The notes: generated by a model from the sequence alone, not told the origin. A stretch of 64,000 bases of DNA from Lachnospiraceae bacterium (GCA_015057825.1 SVDN01000009.1:19474-83473), one strand, 5' to 3'. Shown: positions 16,729 through 25,849, counted from the stretch's first letter. Translations and numbers: made by a program.

Positions 16729-17172
16729 ATGGGTCTTTTCAACTCGTTTAATATCAGTGCATCGGGTATGACGGCAGAACGTTTAAGAACCGATGTTATT
16801 GCAAACAATATAGCAAATTCGGAGACGACACGTACATCCAACGGCGGTCCTTATGTCAGACAGACTCTTGTTTTTGAAGAAAAAAGAGACTCTGTTTTCA
16901 AGAACGTCTTTGAGCGTGCAATGGGAGACTACAACGGCACGGGTGTTAAGGTGGATGCCATCATTCAGGATACATCAACACCTGTGAACCTTGTTTACGA
17001 CCCGGATCATCCGGATGCGGACGAAAACGGATATGTTACATATCCTAACGTAAATATAGTAACGGAAATGACAAACTTGATTGACGCAACCCGTGCTTAC
17101 GAGGCAAACGTAACGGCTTTCAACGCCAGCAAAGCCATTGCCAGCAAGGGTTTGGAAATAGCCGACAGTTAA
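16729..17172 (+). CDS. flgC: Flagellar basal-body rod protein FlgC
   Basis: A 147-residue proximal rod subunit with the family signature ANNIANSETTRT near residues 24-35, the internal segment YDPDHPDADENGYV and the C-terminal MTNLIDATRAYEANVTAFN. It follows AAGAGAGG and lies between flgB and fliE, the order of nearly all Firmicutes. Confidence 0.96.
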   Translation: MGLFNSFNISASGMTAERLRTDVIANNIANSETTRTSNGGPYVRQTLVFEEKRDSVFKNVFERAMGDYNGTGVKVDAIIQDTSTPVNLVYDPDHPDADENGYVTYPNVNIVTEMTNLIDATRAYEANVTAFNASKAIASKGLEIADS

Positions 17173-17185
17173 TTAGGAGGTAAAC

Positions 17186-17506
17186 ATGGCCGAAGTATTT
17201 GATGTTAACGGTCTTTTATCCGTTAATTACGATGATTTATTCGGAAGAACAAAATCAGCTGAAAGCACAAATCAGGGAAAAGCTTTTGGAACTGTTTTGG
17301 ATTCGGCTTTTCAGCTTTTAAATGATACAAACAATCTGGCTAACGATGCTCAGGCAAAATCCATTGATTTTGCCTTGGGAAAAACAAACAGTACCCATGA
17401 AATGACCATTGCGCTTCAAAAAGCAGCGGTTTCATTGCAATATACCGTTGCAATCAAAAATCAGTTAATGAGTGCATATAACGAGATTATGCAGATTCAA
17501 ATATAA
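17186..17506 (+). CDS. fliE: Flagellar hook-basal body protein FliE
   Basis: A 106-residue helical adaptor joining the MS ring to the rod. The C-terminal helix with MTIALQKAAVSLQYTVAIKN and the final YNEIMQIQI are characteristic. Preceded by AGGAGG. A 66-bp gap to fliF shows no clear structure. Confidence 0.95.
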   Translation: MAEVFDVNGLLSVNYDDLFGRTKSAESTNQGKAFGTVLDSAFQLLNDTNNLANDAQAKSIDFALGKTNSTHEMTIALQKAAVSLQYTVAIKNQLMSAYNEIMQIQI

Positions 17507-17572
17507 TGGCACGACCTTGTGGTGGCAGTGCTCTATTGGGTTATTTATTAAGTATTTGGGAGATGGATTACA

Positions 17573-19180
17573 ATGCAGGAACGTTTACGCGCATTTCTGG
17601 ACAGAATCAAGGGATTTTTCGGCAAATATACGGCTAAACAGAAAGCTATTATGGCTTCGGTTGTTTCCATAATAGTTGTATTTCTTATTATAATGATTGC
17701 CATTATTTCCAGAGACAAGTATGTTACTTTGGTTGTTTGCGAAACCGGTGAACAGGTTCAGGGTGTTGAACAGATTCTTGATGATGAAGGGATCACATAT
17801 CAGCTTGGTGATGATGCCCTTTCTATTTTGGTTCTTGAAGAGGACAGAGCAAGAGCTTCCGTGGCGGTAGCCGGCGGAGATGTTTTGAGCGATAATGTTG
17901 GTCTTGCCGATTTACAATCATTGCTTAGCGGCGGATTTTCGCAGACTCAGTCCGACAAAGAGCGACTCTATCTTGAATATCGTCAAAGCTACATTAGAGA
18001 TATAATTGAAGGATTGGATTATGTTAAAGCAGCATCCGTTAAAATCACGGAGCCGAGTGCATCATACAGTGTACTTGCATCCGATAAAGAAACAGCGGTT
18101 GGTGTTTTTCTTACTTTAAAATCAGAGGTTCCGGACGGCGCGGGTGATTCCTTGGCTCGTTTTATCGCTACAACGGTAGGTAATGATACAACGGATAAAA
18201 TCACGATTATCGACAGCGAAGGTAATCTTATTTTCAAAGGTACAGACAACGAAGACGTATCAAACGGTGTAAGCGCAAGCACGCAAGAAGAGATAACCGC
18301 CAACTTAAACAATCAGGTTATTGATAACGTTCAAAAGATATTTACGGAATTCGACCTTGTAAATGTAGCTCCTCATCTTCAGATTAGCTTCGATAAGGTA
18401 TCGACACAAAATATCACATACGATACGGGTGACCGTAAACAAGGTCCTTACACCAAATCCTACGAGGTCAACGAAGAAGGTAACTCCGGTGCGAGTGGCG
18501 TAGTGGGAACCGATTCGAACGACGAAGACATTACAACCTATACCATAGATAACGGCGACGGAACACAGAGTACATACGAACTCAAACAGTATGAATATGC
18601 GGTAAACCAGACGGTTACAACCACAGATCATGCAGTGGGAACAATCGATTACGATCAATCATCTCTTTCGATTGTTCTTAACAGATATACTCTGTATGAC
18701 TATGAAGATGTGGAAGAAGCCGGTCTTTTGGACGGAACCACATGGGAAGAATATGTTGCGGCAAATTCCGAATCGGAAGAGATTGAAATCGGAGATGACG
18801 TAAGAGAAGCCGTAGCATTTGCAACGGGATTTAATCCTAATTCAATCAGCATCCTTGCTTACAACATTCCAATGTTCCAGGGACCGGTTGAAGGCGGTAC
18901 GGATTTCAGAACCCTGCTTCCGATTATATTGGCTGTTGCTATATTGGCACTTCTTATATTTGCCGTATACAGAAGTCTAAGACCTGTTGAAGTTTCGGAT
19001 GTTGAGCCTGAACTTTCGGTTGAGGATCTTCTTGCAAGCACAAAAGAGAAAACACCTGTTGAGGACATCGATCTTAACGATAAGTCCGATATCAGAATTG
19101 CTATAGAAAAATTCGTTGATGACCAGCCGGAAGCTGTTGCGCTTCTTTTGCGTAACTGGTTGAACGATGATTGGGGGTAA
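17573..19180 (+). CDS. fliF: Flagellar MS-ring protein FliF
   Basis: A 535-residue membrane protein forming the MS ring. One transmembrane helix lies at about 26-46 and a second at about 447-466; the periplasmic-side ring-building region between them contains the conserved SDKERLYLEYRQSYIRDIIEGLDYV segment. The final 40 residues (IAIEKFVDDQPEAVALLLRNWL) form the FliG-binding tail. Starts at ATG behind GGGAGATGG. Length is typical. It lies 6 bp before fliG. Confidence 0.96.
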   Translation: MQERLRAFLDRIKGFFGKYTAKQKAIMASVVSIIVVFLIIMIAIISRDKYVTLVVCETGEQVQGVEQILDDEGITYQLGDDALSILVLEEDRARASVAVAGGDVLSDNVGLADLQSLLSGGFSQTQSDKERLYLEYRQSYIRDIIEGLDYVKAASVKITEPSASYSVLASDKETAVGVFLTLKSEVPDGAGDSLARFIATTVGNDTTDKITIIDSEGNLIFKGTDNEDVSNGVSASTQEEITANLNNQVIDNVQKIFTEFDLVNVAPHLQISFDKVSTQNITYDTGDRKQGPYTKSYEVNEEGNSGASGVVGTDSNDEDITTYTIDNGDGTQSTYELKQYEYAVNQTVTTTDHAVGTIDYDQSSLSIVLNRYTLYDYEDVEEAGLLDGTTWEEYVAANSESEEIEIGDDVREAVAFATGFNPNSISILAYNIPMFQGPVEGGTDFRTLLPIILAVAILALLIFAVYRSLRPVEVSDVEPELSVEDLLASTKEKTPVEDIDLNDKSDIRIAIEKFVDDQPEAVALLLRNWLNDDWG

Positions 19181-19186
19181 TTAATC

Positions 19187-20191
19187 ATGGATGATGAAAT
19201 ACTGGGAATACAAAAAGCAGCTATATTGTTAATTGCTCTCGGACCCGAAAAATCCGCTTCCATATTCAGACATCTGAAAGAAGATGAAATAGAGCAGCTC
19301 ACCCTGGAAATAGCAAACACCAGAAGTGTTTCGCCGGAAGTTAAGGAGAGCGTTTTAAAGGAGTTCTACGAAGTATGTCTTGCACAGCAATATATCGCGG
19401 AAGGTGGTATCGGTTATGCAAAAGACCTTCTTCAAAAAGCTTTGGGTGAAGAAAAAGCTCAAAACGTTATGACAAAGTTAACCGCTTCATTGCAGGTTCG
19501 TCCGTTTGAGTTTATCAGAAAATCAGATCCATCGCAGCTTTTGAACTTTATTCAGGATGAGCATCCACAGACGATAGCTCTTATTCTTTCATACCTTCCC
19601 GCAAGCCAGTCGGCGACGATTGTATCGTCCCTTCCGCTTGACAAGCAGGCGGATGTTGCAAAGAGAATCGCCCTTATGGACAGAACCTCACCTGATGTGG
19701 TTAAAGAAATCGAAAAAGTATTGGAGAAGAAATTTGCTTCTCTTGTTAACCAGGATTACACAATTGTCGGTGGTATCGATGCTATCGTAGAAATTTTGAA
19801 TACTGTAGACCGTAGTACAGAAAAACATATTTTGGAAAGTCTCGAAATCGAAGAGCCGGAACTTACAGACGAAATCAGAAGAAGAATGTTCGTATTCGAG
19901 GATATTCTTGCGCTTGATGATAAAACCATCCAGAGAATTCTTCGTGATGTCGATAACAACGACCTTGGTATTGCTCTTAAAGGCTCCAACGAAGAAGTAC
20001 AGAATGTTATCTTCAACAATATTTCCAAACGTCTTGCTGCTATGATCAAAGAAGATATGGAATTTATGGGACCTGTCAGAATGCGTGATGTTGAAGAAGC
20101 TCAGCAGAAGATTGTTTCCATTATACGTAAGTTAGAGGATACAGGCGAAATCATTATCGCACGTGGCGGAGGTGATGAGCTCATTGTCTAG
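19187..20191 (+). CDS. fliG: Flagellar motor switch protein FliG
   Basis: A 334-residue rotor protein on the MS ring that transmits torque from MotA. The middle-domain EHPQTIALIL motif is at about 124-133, and the C-terminal torque domain has the charged ridge (DDKTIQRILRDVDNNDLGIALKG) and MRDVEEAQQKIV. The last 8 bases overlap the start of fliH, which implies translational coupling. Confidence 0.97.
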   Translation: MDDEILGIQKAAILLIALGPEKSASIFRHLKEDEIEQLTLEIANTRSVSPEVKESVLKEFYEVCLAQQYIAEGGIGYAKDLLQKALGEEKAQNVMTKLTASLQVRPFEFIRKSDPSQLLNFIQDEHPQTIALILSYLPASQSATIVSSLPLDKQADVAKRIALMDRTSPDVVKEIEKVLEKKFASLVNQDYTIVGGIDAIVEILNTVDRSTEKHILESLEIEEPELTDEIRRRMFVFEDILALDDKTIQRILRDVDNNDLGIALKGSNEEVQNVIFNNISKRLAAMIKEDMEFMGPVRMRDVEEAQQKIVSIIRKLEDTGEIIIARGGGDELIV

Positions 20192-21197
20192 TAATTTGAT
20201 TAAGGCCATGCAGGTTTTGGCTGAAAATGACAGCGTAACAATTGATAACAATGATAAGGTTAGGGAAAAAGTCGAAACGGCCATTCAAAACCAAAGCTTG
20301 CTGAGAAAAAGCGTAAAAGCGGCGCCGGAAAGAAAAGAAGAAGCCGATCAGGGACTTGACGAAGAAAGTGCCAATGCGCTTTTGAACGCCGAATATCATG
20401 GTTCTGACGATGACGATTGGGATTCTTGGGAAAGAGGCGATGACGAGCCTATAGAAGAGCAAGAAGCTCCCGTTAAAGAAGCTGAGGAGCCACAAGACTT
20501 CGAAGAAGATTTTTCACAAGCTCCACAGGTACAGGATGCGGGGTTCAATCCGGGAATAAACGCACCGGAAGTTGAAGTTGCGCCAAGCGTTGATTATGCG
20601 GCTGAGGCTACAAAAATTATTGATAATGCTTATGCTCAGGCGGATGAGATTTTGGCTCAGGCAAAAGCGGAAGCCGAAGAAATCAAGGCGCAGGCTCATG
20701 AAGACGGCTATAACAGCGGTTTAAACGACGGCAAAGCGGAGCTTGATCTTTTAAAAGAGTCGGCAATGAACGAAATCGACGAAATGAGAGCGCGAGCCAA
20801 GGAAGAGATGGAGCAGGAAATGTTAAGCATTGAGCCAACTTTGGTGGATACCATTTTGGAGGTTTTCAGACAGGTAACGGATGTGCTCAGCGAAGACCGC
20901 AGAGATATTATTTTGCAATTGGTTAACAACGTTTTGAGAAAGGTTAACATAAGTCACGACTTTATAATCAGAGTTTCAAAAGACGATTATAGTTATTTGA
21001 CCGAAAACAAAAGCAAAATATACGGAGCGGTGCTTGGAGAAGGCAGCATCGAAATAGTGGAAGACATTGCTATGTCCAAGAACCAATGTATAATCGAGAC
21101 CGCAAGTGGAATGTACGATTGTAGCTTGGATGTTCAGCTGGACAATTTAATCAGCGAAATAAAAATGCTTTCATGCATAAATAATGACAATCAATAG
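20184..21197 (+). CDS. fliH: Flagellar assembly protein FliH (negative regulator of FliI)
   Basis: A 337-residue protein linking the FliI ATPase to the export gate. I place the start at the TTG at 20184 because GGAGGTGAT (20168-20176), an extended Shine-Dalgarno match inside fliG, is correctly spaced only for it, and the N-terminus then reads MSSNLIKAM as in related FliH proteins. Two in-frame alternatives upstream (GTG 20172, ATG 20175) lie within the Shine-Dalgarno. An acidic, disordered stretch (about 60-130) precedes a long alanine/glutamate coiled coil (EADEILAQAKAEAEEIKAQA) and a C-terminal V-ATPase E-subunit-like domain. Confidence 0.87.
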   Translation: MSSNLIKAMQVLAENDSVTIDNNDKVREKVETAIQNQSLLRKSVKAAPERKEEADQGLDEESANALLNAEYHGSDDDDWDSWERGDDEPIEEQEAPVKEAEEPQDFEEDFSQAPQVQDAGFNPGINAPEVEVAPSVDYAAEATKIIDNAYAQADEILAQAKAEAEEIKAQAHEDGYNSGLNDGKAELDLLKESAMNEIDEMRARAKEEMEQEMLSIEPTLVDTILEVFRQVTDVLSEDRRDIILQLVNNVLRKVNISHDFIIRVSKDDYSYLTENKSKIYGAVLGEGSIEIVEDIAMSKNQCIIETASGMYDCSLDVQLDNLISEIKMLSCINNDNQ

Positions 21198-21224
21198 ATT
21201 AATAATCTTTTATAGGGTATTGAG

Positions 21225-22559
21225 ATGGTAACTGTAGATGTAGAAAAATATTTGAATTTATCGGATAAACTCTTTGCAAAGAAATTGGGAAGAGTTGATA
21301 AAATGGTAGGCTTGACGGTGGAATCCACCGGCCCCGAGGCTGCCATTAACGACATCTGCAATATTTATGCCAAAGATGACGAAGAAAGAATCATCAAAGC
21401 GGAAGTTGTAGGCTTCAGAGAAAAAAAGCTCCTTCTCATGCCTTTTGAAAGCATCGAGGGAATTGCAGTGGGCAGCCTTGTGGAAAATACCGGCAGCCAT
21501 TTAAAAGTTCCCGTTGGTGATGAGATTTTGGGAAAAGTCGTTGACGGTCTGGGAAGACCTATTGACGGCGAAGAAATAGAAACAAGCAAATATATGAGCG
21601 TTGAGGCGCCGCCTCCGGATCCTTTGGAAAGGGAAATTATTTCGGAAGTTTTGCCGCTGGGAGTAAAAGCCGTTGACGGTCTTATTACCGTCGGAAAAGG
21701 TCAACGTCTTGGTATATTTGCCGGCAGTGGTGTCGGTAAAAGTACATTGCTCGGTATGTTTGCAAGAAATACAAAGGCAGATATAAACGTAATTGCCCTT
21801 ATCGGTGAGCGTGGTAGGGAAGTCAGAGAGTTTATTGAGCGTGACCTCGGTGAAGAAGGCATGAAGCGCAGCGTCTTGGTTGTGGCAACCAGTGATAAAC
21901 CGGCCCTTATCAGAAATAAAGCGGCAAAAACCGCAACGGCCATTGCCGAATATTTCAGAGACCAGGGAAAAGACGTACTTCTTATGATGGATTCCCTGAC
22001 ACGTTTTTCTATGGCTCAACGTGAAATAGGACTTGCCTCCGGTGAACCGCCGGTAACAAGAGGATATCCGCCGAGTGTTTATTCGGAAATGCCAAAGCTT
22101 CTTGAAAGAGCGGGCAATTCCAATGTGGGAACAATAACCGGTTTGTATACGGTTTTGGTAGATAACGACGATTTTAACGAGCCTATTACCGATACCGCAA
22201 GGTCGATTCTTGACGGACACATTATTTTATCCAGAAAAATTGCCCACAGAGGTCATTATCCGGCAATAGACGTAATGCAGAGTATTTCCAGGGTTATGTC
22301 TCAAATTGCAACACCGGAACATAAAAAAGTCGCACAAAAACTTAAAATGGTAATGGCAACTTATTCCGAGTCGGAAGACCTTATTAATATCGGTGCATAC
22401 AAAGCGGGAAGTAACAAAAACATAGATTTTGCGATTTCGAAAATCGATCAGGTTAATGATTTCTTGATGCAGGGCACGGAAGAAAAGTTTTCTTTTGATG
22501 AGGAACTTCAAATGCTTATGTCGATTTTTGAGGAACCCGCACAGGCAGTGGCAGAGTAG
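21225..22559 (+). CDS. fliI: Flagellum-specific ATP synthase FliI
   Basis: A 444-residue export ATPase related to F1-beta. P-loop AGSGVGKST is at about 165-173; DSLTRFSMAQREIGLASGEPP and RGYPPSVYSEMP are hallmark motifs of the type III secretion ATPases. It works with FliH and FliJ, whose genes flank it. The N-terminal 25 residues contact FliH in other species. Confidence 0.97.
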   Translation: MVTVDVEKYLNLSDKLFAKKLGRVDKMVGLTVESTGPEAAINDICNIYAKDDEERIIKAEVVGFREKKLLLMPFESIEGIAVGSLVENTGSHLKVPVGDEILGKVVDGLGRPIDGEEIETSKYMSVEAPPPDPLEREIISEVLPLGVKAVDGLITVGKGQRLGIFAGSGVGKSTLLGMFARNTKADINVIALIGERGREVREFIERDLGEEGMKRSVLVVATSDKPALIRNKAAKTATAIAEYFRDQGKDVLLMMDSLTRFSMAQREIGLASGEPPVTRGYPPSVYSEMPKLLERAGNSNVGTITGLYTVLVDNDDFNEPITDTARSILDGHIILSRKIAHRGHYPAIDVMQSISRVMSQIATPEHKKVAQKLKMVMATYSESEDLINIGAYKAGSNKNIDFAISKIDQVNDFLMQGTEEKFSFDEELQMLMSIFEEPAQAVAE

Positions 22560-22571
22560 TAGGGGATTGTC

Positions 22572-23033
22572 ATGGCAAGATTTGTTTACAGTATGCAAAG
22601 CGTTTTGAATGTTAAATACAGCTTGGAGGACCAGGCAAAAGCCACTTTTGCCACAAGAGCCAGACAGTTGGAAGACGAAAGAGCCAAACTTCAAGCTATT
22701 TACGATAAAATCGCTTTCTACGAAGAGGAAATAAGAAGAAAATCTCTTGATGTTTTAAATGTTCGCGAATTGCAGTCGTATAAAGACGGTATAGAAAACA
22801 AAAAAGAAGAAGCAAAAAAACAGATAGTTCAGGTTAATGTTGCGACCAAAAACTTGGAAATCGCAAGAAATAAATTAACCGAAGCCATAAAAGAAAGAAA
22901 AATACACGAAAAACTCAAAGAAAGACAATTCGAAGAGTTCAAGGAAGAGCTTGCAAAAGCCGAATCCTCCGAAATCGACGAAGTTGTAAACTATAAATAC
23001 ACAAGCAGACAGGTAGGTGAGACGGATGGCTAA
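22572..23033 (+). CDS. fliJ: Flagellar export protein FliJ
   Basis: A 153-residue, almost fully alpha-helical protein (ATRARQLEDERAKLQAIYDK, ERKIHEKLKERQFEEF) forming an antiparallel coiled coil as a central stalk in the FliI hexamer. Sequence conservation of FliJ is low, so the call rests on length, the coiled-coil pattern and position between fliI and motE. Its 3' end overlaps the next gene by 8 bp. Confidence 0.88.
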   Translation: MARFVYSMQSVLNVKYSLEDQAKATFATRARQLEDERAKLQAIYDKIAFYEEEIRRKSLDVLNVRELQSYKDGIENKKEEAKKQIVQVNVATKNLEIARNKLTEAIKERKIHEKLKERQFEEFKEELAKAESSEIDEVVNYKYTSRQVGETDG

Positions 23034-23811
23034 CGAAGATATGGAAGAACAGGTTGGAGATGTAGCTCCGATGCTGGATGATGACGATGATGAAGGCAAA
23101 AAACCAAGTAAACCTTTTTCTATTATTATTGGTGTTTTAATAGCGGCCATCTGGATTGCGGTTCTTTGCGTTTTGATAAAGCTTGACGTTGGTGGATTTG
23201 GCAGCAAGGTGCTGGCACCGGTATTTAAGGATGTACCTATTATAAACAAAATTCTTCCGGATACAACGGATGAAGAATTGATAGCAAGCGAAGAATATCC
23301 GTATTCATCCCTTGCCGAAGCAATCAGCTATATCAAAGAGCTTGAGCTTAAATTGGATCAGTACGAAAGCCGCGAGGCGGTTAAGGACGACACCATAAAA
23401 GAATTGGAATCGGAAGTTTCCAGACTTAAGTCATTTGAAGATAACCAGCTGGTATACGAAACAATAAGAGAAAAATTCTATACGGATGTGGTATTCGGCG
23501 ACAAAGCGGTGGATATTTCCAATTATAAGGAATATTATGAATCCATAGAGCCTGAAATAGCCGAAAAAATCTACAAACAGGTTGTTGAGAAAATGGTCCT
23601 TGATGAGCAGTATCAGACATTTGCCAATACATTCAGCGAAATGGATCCTAAGAGTGCGGCATCCATACTTAACGAAATGTCAGGAAACCTTGAGACTGTT
23701 GTGGGTATTTTGAATGCAATCGAGACGGAAAACAGAGCTCAAATTATGGAAGAACTTGCTAAGATTGACCCTGTTTATGCGGCAAAGGTTACACAACTTC
23801 TTGTTCCGTAG
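23026..23811 (+). CDS. MotE/YlxF-like flagellar protein (MgtE N-domain-like C-terminus)
   Basis: A 261-residue single-pass membrane protein. The ATG at 23026 is preferred to an upstream GTG because AGGTAGGTGAG is then correctly placed. A strongly acidic cytoplasmic tail (DDDDDEG) is followed by one hydrophobic segment at about 33-55, a coiled coil (100-140) and a C-terminal domain with FSEMDPKSAASILNEM and IMEELAKIDPVYAAKV, the MgtE-N-like fold of MotE chaperones. In Bacillus the same position between fliJ and fliK holds ylxF. MotE in Sinorhizobium stabilises periplasmic MotC; a stator or export role here is inference. Confidence 0.82.
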   Translation: MANEDMEEQVGDVAPMLDDDDDEGKKPSKPFSIIIGVLIAAIWIAVLCVLIKLDVGGFGSKVLAPVFKDVPIINKILPDTTDEELIASEEYPYSSLAEAISYIKELELKLDQYESREAVKDDTIKELESEVSRLKSFEDNQLVYETIREKFYTDVVFGDKAVDISNYKEYYESIEPEIAEKIYKQVVEKMVLDEQYQTFANTFSEMDPKSAASILNEMSGNLETVVGILNAIETENRAQIMEELAKIDPVYAAKVTQLLVP

Positions 23812-23850
23812 TTTACATAAGTTTGTTTTGAAATAAATACAATTTTTAAC

Positions 23851-23878
23851 TACAGCTTTTAGAAAAAAGGTCCGATAT
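23851..23878 (+). promoter_or_regulatory. Sigma-D-like internal promoter candidate before fliK
   Basis: TACA (23851-23854), 16 bp, TCCGATAT (23871-23878). The -10 differs from GCCGATAT at one base, the same G-to-T change as the candidate at 16020. The -35 and spacing are less good. It would add sigma-D-driven transcription of fliK-flgD-flgE. Confidence 0.35.
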
Positions 23879-23935
23879 AAATTGTGTAAAGCTGTTGAAA
23901 GACAGTTTTATATAAAAGGAGCGTACGCTATTAAA

Positions 23936-24002
23936 AAATTGCTTCGCAATTTGGGGCGGCGCCAATCACAAGCAATCAGCCGGCTACGCCGGCAGCTTAT
24001 GA
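23936..24002 (+). repeat. Palindromic repeat element, copy 1 (upstream of fliK)
   Basis: Two successive hairpins: AAATTGC-TTC-GCAATTT (23936-23952), then GCCGGC-TAC-GCCGGC (23979-23993) nested in TCACAAGC ... GCTTATGA (23966-24002). The second unit matches copy 2 at 27948-27985 in order and flanks (AAGCAATCAG and CAGCTTATGA are shared), while the stem sequences differ but stay complementary. It ends 11 bp before the fliK ribosome site. Confidence 0.8.
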
Positions 24003-24020
24003 AACAAAGGAGGACAATTC

Positions 24021-25358
24021 ATGGCAGATGTTAGCACATTAAATGCAAGCTTTCTTGTATTTAACGCTACGGTGCAAAGCCAGGATTTGTCATCGGTTCA
24101 GCCAGGAAAGACTGAAAATGCCGGTTTCAAAGATGCGATTCAATCGGCAGCAAACAAACTCGACAACAATAAGGCAGACGATCAGGTTAAATCCGACAGT
24201 ATCAAAGATGATACTTTAACCGAAAAAACCGATATCAAATCAGTGATTAAAGAGTCGAAGCCGGAAGAAAAAATCATCGAGGAAGCTTGCGAAAGCGTAA
24301 ATGATTGCATCAAAGAAATCAAACAGCTCATTGAAAACTTCACAGACTTATCTGAAGAAGATTTGGAAGAAATCATGGAACAGCTTGGACTTGTATCCAC
24401 AGATCTTCTGAACTTCGAAAATGTCATTCAGGTCGTAATAAGTGGTGAAAACGTGCCTGACATTTCAAATTTGATTATGAACGAAGACTTTACAAATCTT
24501 GTAAAAGAAATCTCGAATCTTTTTGAAAAAATAACATCCGACATTTCAAAAGAATTGGGAATCAGCCTTGAAGATGCAGCTAAAATGCTCGAGGGATTTG
24601 AAACGGTCGACAATGAAATCAAATTTGATCCTAAACTCATTGTTAAAGATGAAAACAATGAAGTTAAAGGGGAAGCGATTCTTCAAAATGCGGCTATTGC
24701 AGAAGATGAAGAAGTTGCAGATGTCAGACCTCAGACCAACAACGCTTCAAATCAAAACGAGAGTGAAAATCTCGAAGACAATGAAACAATAAAAGCGGAA
24801 GTTAGAAAAGACACCACCGAAAAAACTTCTAACGAAAAGACAAATGAGAATTTCCAGACTACATTTAATAACTTTACGGAAAAGGTTTCCGAAGTTATTG
24901 AAGAAAGCGCAGGGATTGCAAATGCAAGAGAAGTTGTTGAACAGATAGTTGATGAAATCAAAACAACAATCAAGCTTGATACATCAAGCATCGAAATGCA
25001 ACTTAATCCCGAACATCTCGGCAAGGTTTCAATCAATATTGCAACCGAAAACGATGTTGTTAAAGCAAAAATCGTAGTTACGGACAGACAGGTTGAGCAA
25101 ATTGTTAAAGCCAACTTGGAAATTTTAAGAGAAAATCTCAACAATCAGGGACTTAAGGTGGAAGACCTTGAGGTTACCATAGCAAGCAGAAGTTTCAATG
25201 ACCAATTCGCCGGAACAAAAGAAGAGCAAAACGGCGGAAAGAAATCTAAAAAAGCATTTAAGAGTTTTGACGATGACGAATTTGGAATAGCATCAGAGCA
25301 AATCAACGAAGAAGAGGAGCTCATGCTCAAAGGAGCAACGGTTAGTTACTCAGCTTAA
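24021..25358 (+). CDS. fliK: Flagellar hook-length control protein FliK
   Basis: A 445-residue exported ruler protein that sets hook length and switches FlhB specificity. Most of the N-terminal 300 residues are low-complexity, acidic and lysine-rich, as usual for the ruler part. The conserved C-terminal Flg_hook domain is visible at about 310-400: MQLNPEHLGKVSINI, VVTDRQVEQIVKANLEILRENL and LNNQGLKVEDLEV. ATG preceded by AAAGGAGG. Preceded by a 209-bp gap with a palindromic repeat and a sigma-D-like promoter. Confidence 0.93.
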   Translation: MADVSTLNASFLVFNATVQSQDLSSVQPGKTENAGFKDAIQSAANKLDNNKADDQVKSDSIKDDTLTEKTDIKSVIKESKPEEKIIEEACESVNDCIKEIKQLIENFTDLSEEDLEEIMEQLGLVSTDLLNFENVIQVVISGENVPDISNLIMNEDFTNLVKEISNLFEKITSDISKELGISLEDAAKMLEGFETVDNEIKFDPKLIVKDENNEVKGEAILQNAAIAEDEEVADVRPQTNNASNQNESENLEDNETIKAEVRKDTTEKTSNEKTNENFQTTFNNFTEKVSEVIEESAGIANAREVVEQIVDEIKTTIKLDTSSIEMQLNPEHLGKVSINIATENDVVKAKIVVTDRQVEQIVKANLEILRENLNNQGLKVEDLEVTIASRSFNDQFAGTKEEQNGGKKSKKAFKSFDDDEFGIASEQINEEEELMLKGATVSYSA

Positions 25359-25375
25359 AGCACAGGAGGAAAGAT

Positions 25376-25831
25376 ATGTCAGATATTAATGCAATTATGC
25401 AAGATATTAAATCGGAATACAAAGCTACCGAAACATATCAAAAAGAAGACACCAAAGGCACCAGCAAACTTGGTAAAGACGCTTTTTTAACACTTCTTAC
25501 AACTCAGATGAAATACCAAGATCCTATGAATCCGTCGCAGGATACGGAATTTATCGGACAGTTGGCACAGTTCAGCGCACTTGAGGAAATGCAGAATGTT
25601 TCGTCGGCACTTTCAACTCAGACGGCACATTCGCTCGTAGGAAAGAATGTTATCATGGCAGTCGGTTCATCAAGCGGTGAGACATCGGCATACAAAGCGG
25701 GAATTGTTGAATACACAGAAGTAAAAGCCAATAAAGTTTATCTCTCAATCGAAGGAGAACTTTACAATGCAGATGATCTTTACTCAGTTGTAAGCGACGC
25801 TTATCTCAAACAAATTGCTGATGAACAGTAG
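25376..25831 (+). CDS. flgD: Flagellar hook capping protein FlgD
   Basis: A 151-residue scaffold needed for hook polymerisation. The N-terminal signature LGKDAFLTLLTTQMKYQDPMNP and DTEFIGQLAQFSALEEM is diagnostic. The protein is short: the C-terminal FlgD Ig-like and tudor modules of enterics are reduced to about 50 residues, as in many Firmicutes. Follows AGGAGG, 17 bp after fliK. Confidence 0.95.
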   Translation: MSDINAIMQDIKSEYKATETYQKEDTKGTSKLGKDAFLTLLTTQMKYQDPMNPSQDTEFIGQLAQFSALEEMQNVSSALSTQTAHSLVGKNVIMAVGSSSGETSAYKAGIVEYTEVKANKVYLSIEGELYNADDLYSVVSDAYLKQIADEQ

Positions 25832-25849
25832 ATTTAAGAGGTAATTATT

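Noticed and set aside
21501-22220. 239-codon antisense ORF across fliI
   Set aside because: Fully within a highly conserved gene, with no ribosome site or family features; a frame shadow.
24226-24236. CCGATAT inside fliK as a sigma-D promoter
   Set aside because: It lies in coding sequence and has no acceptable -35 element.
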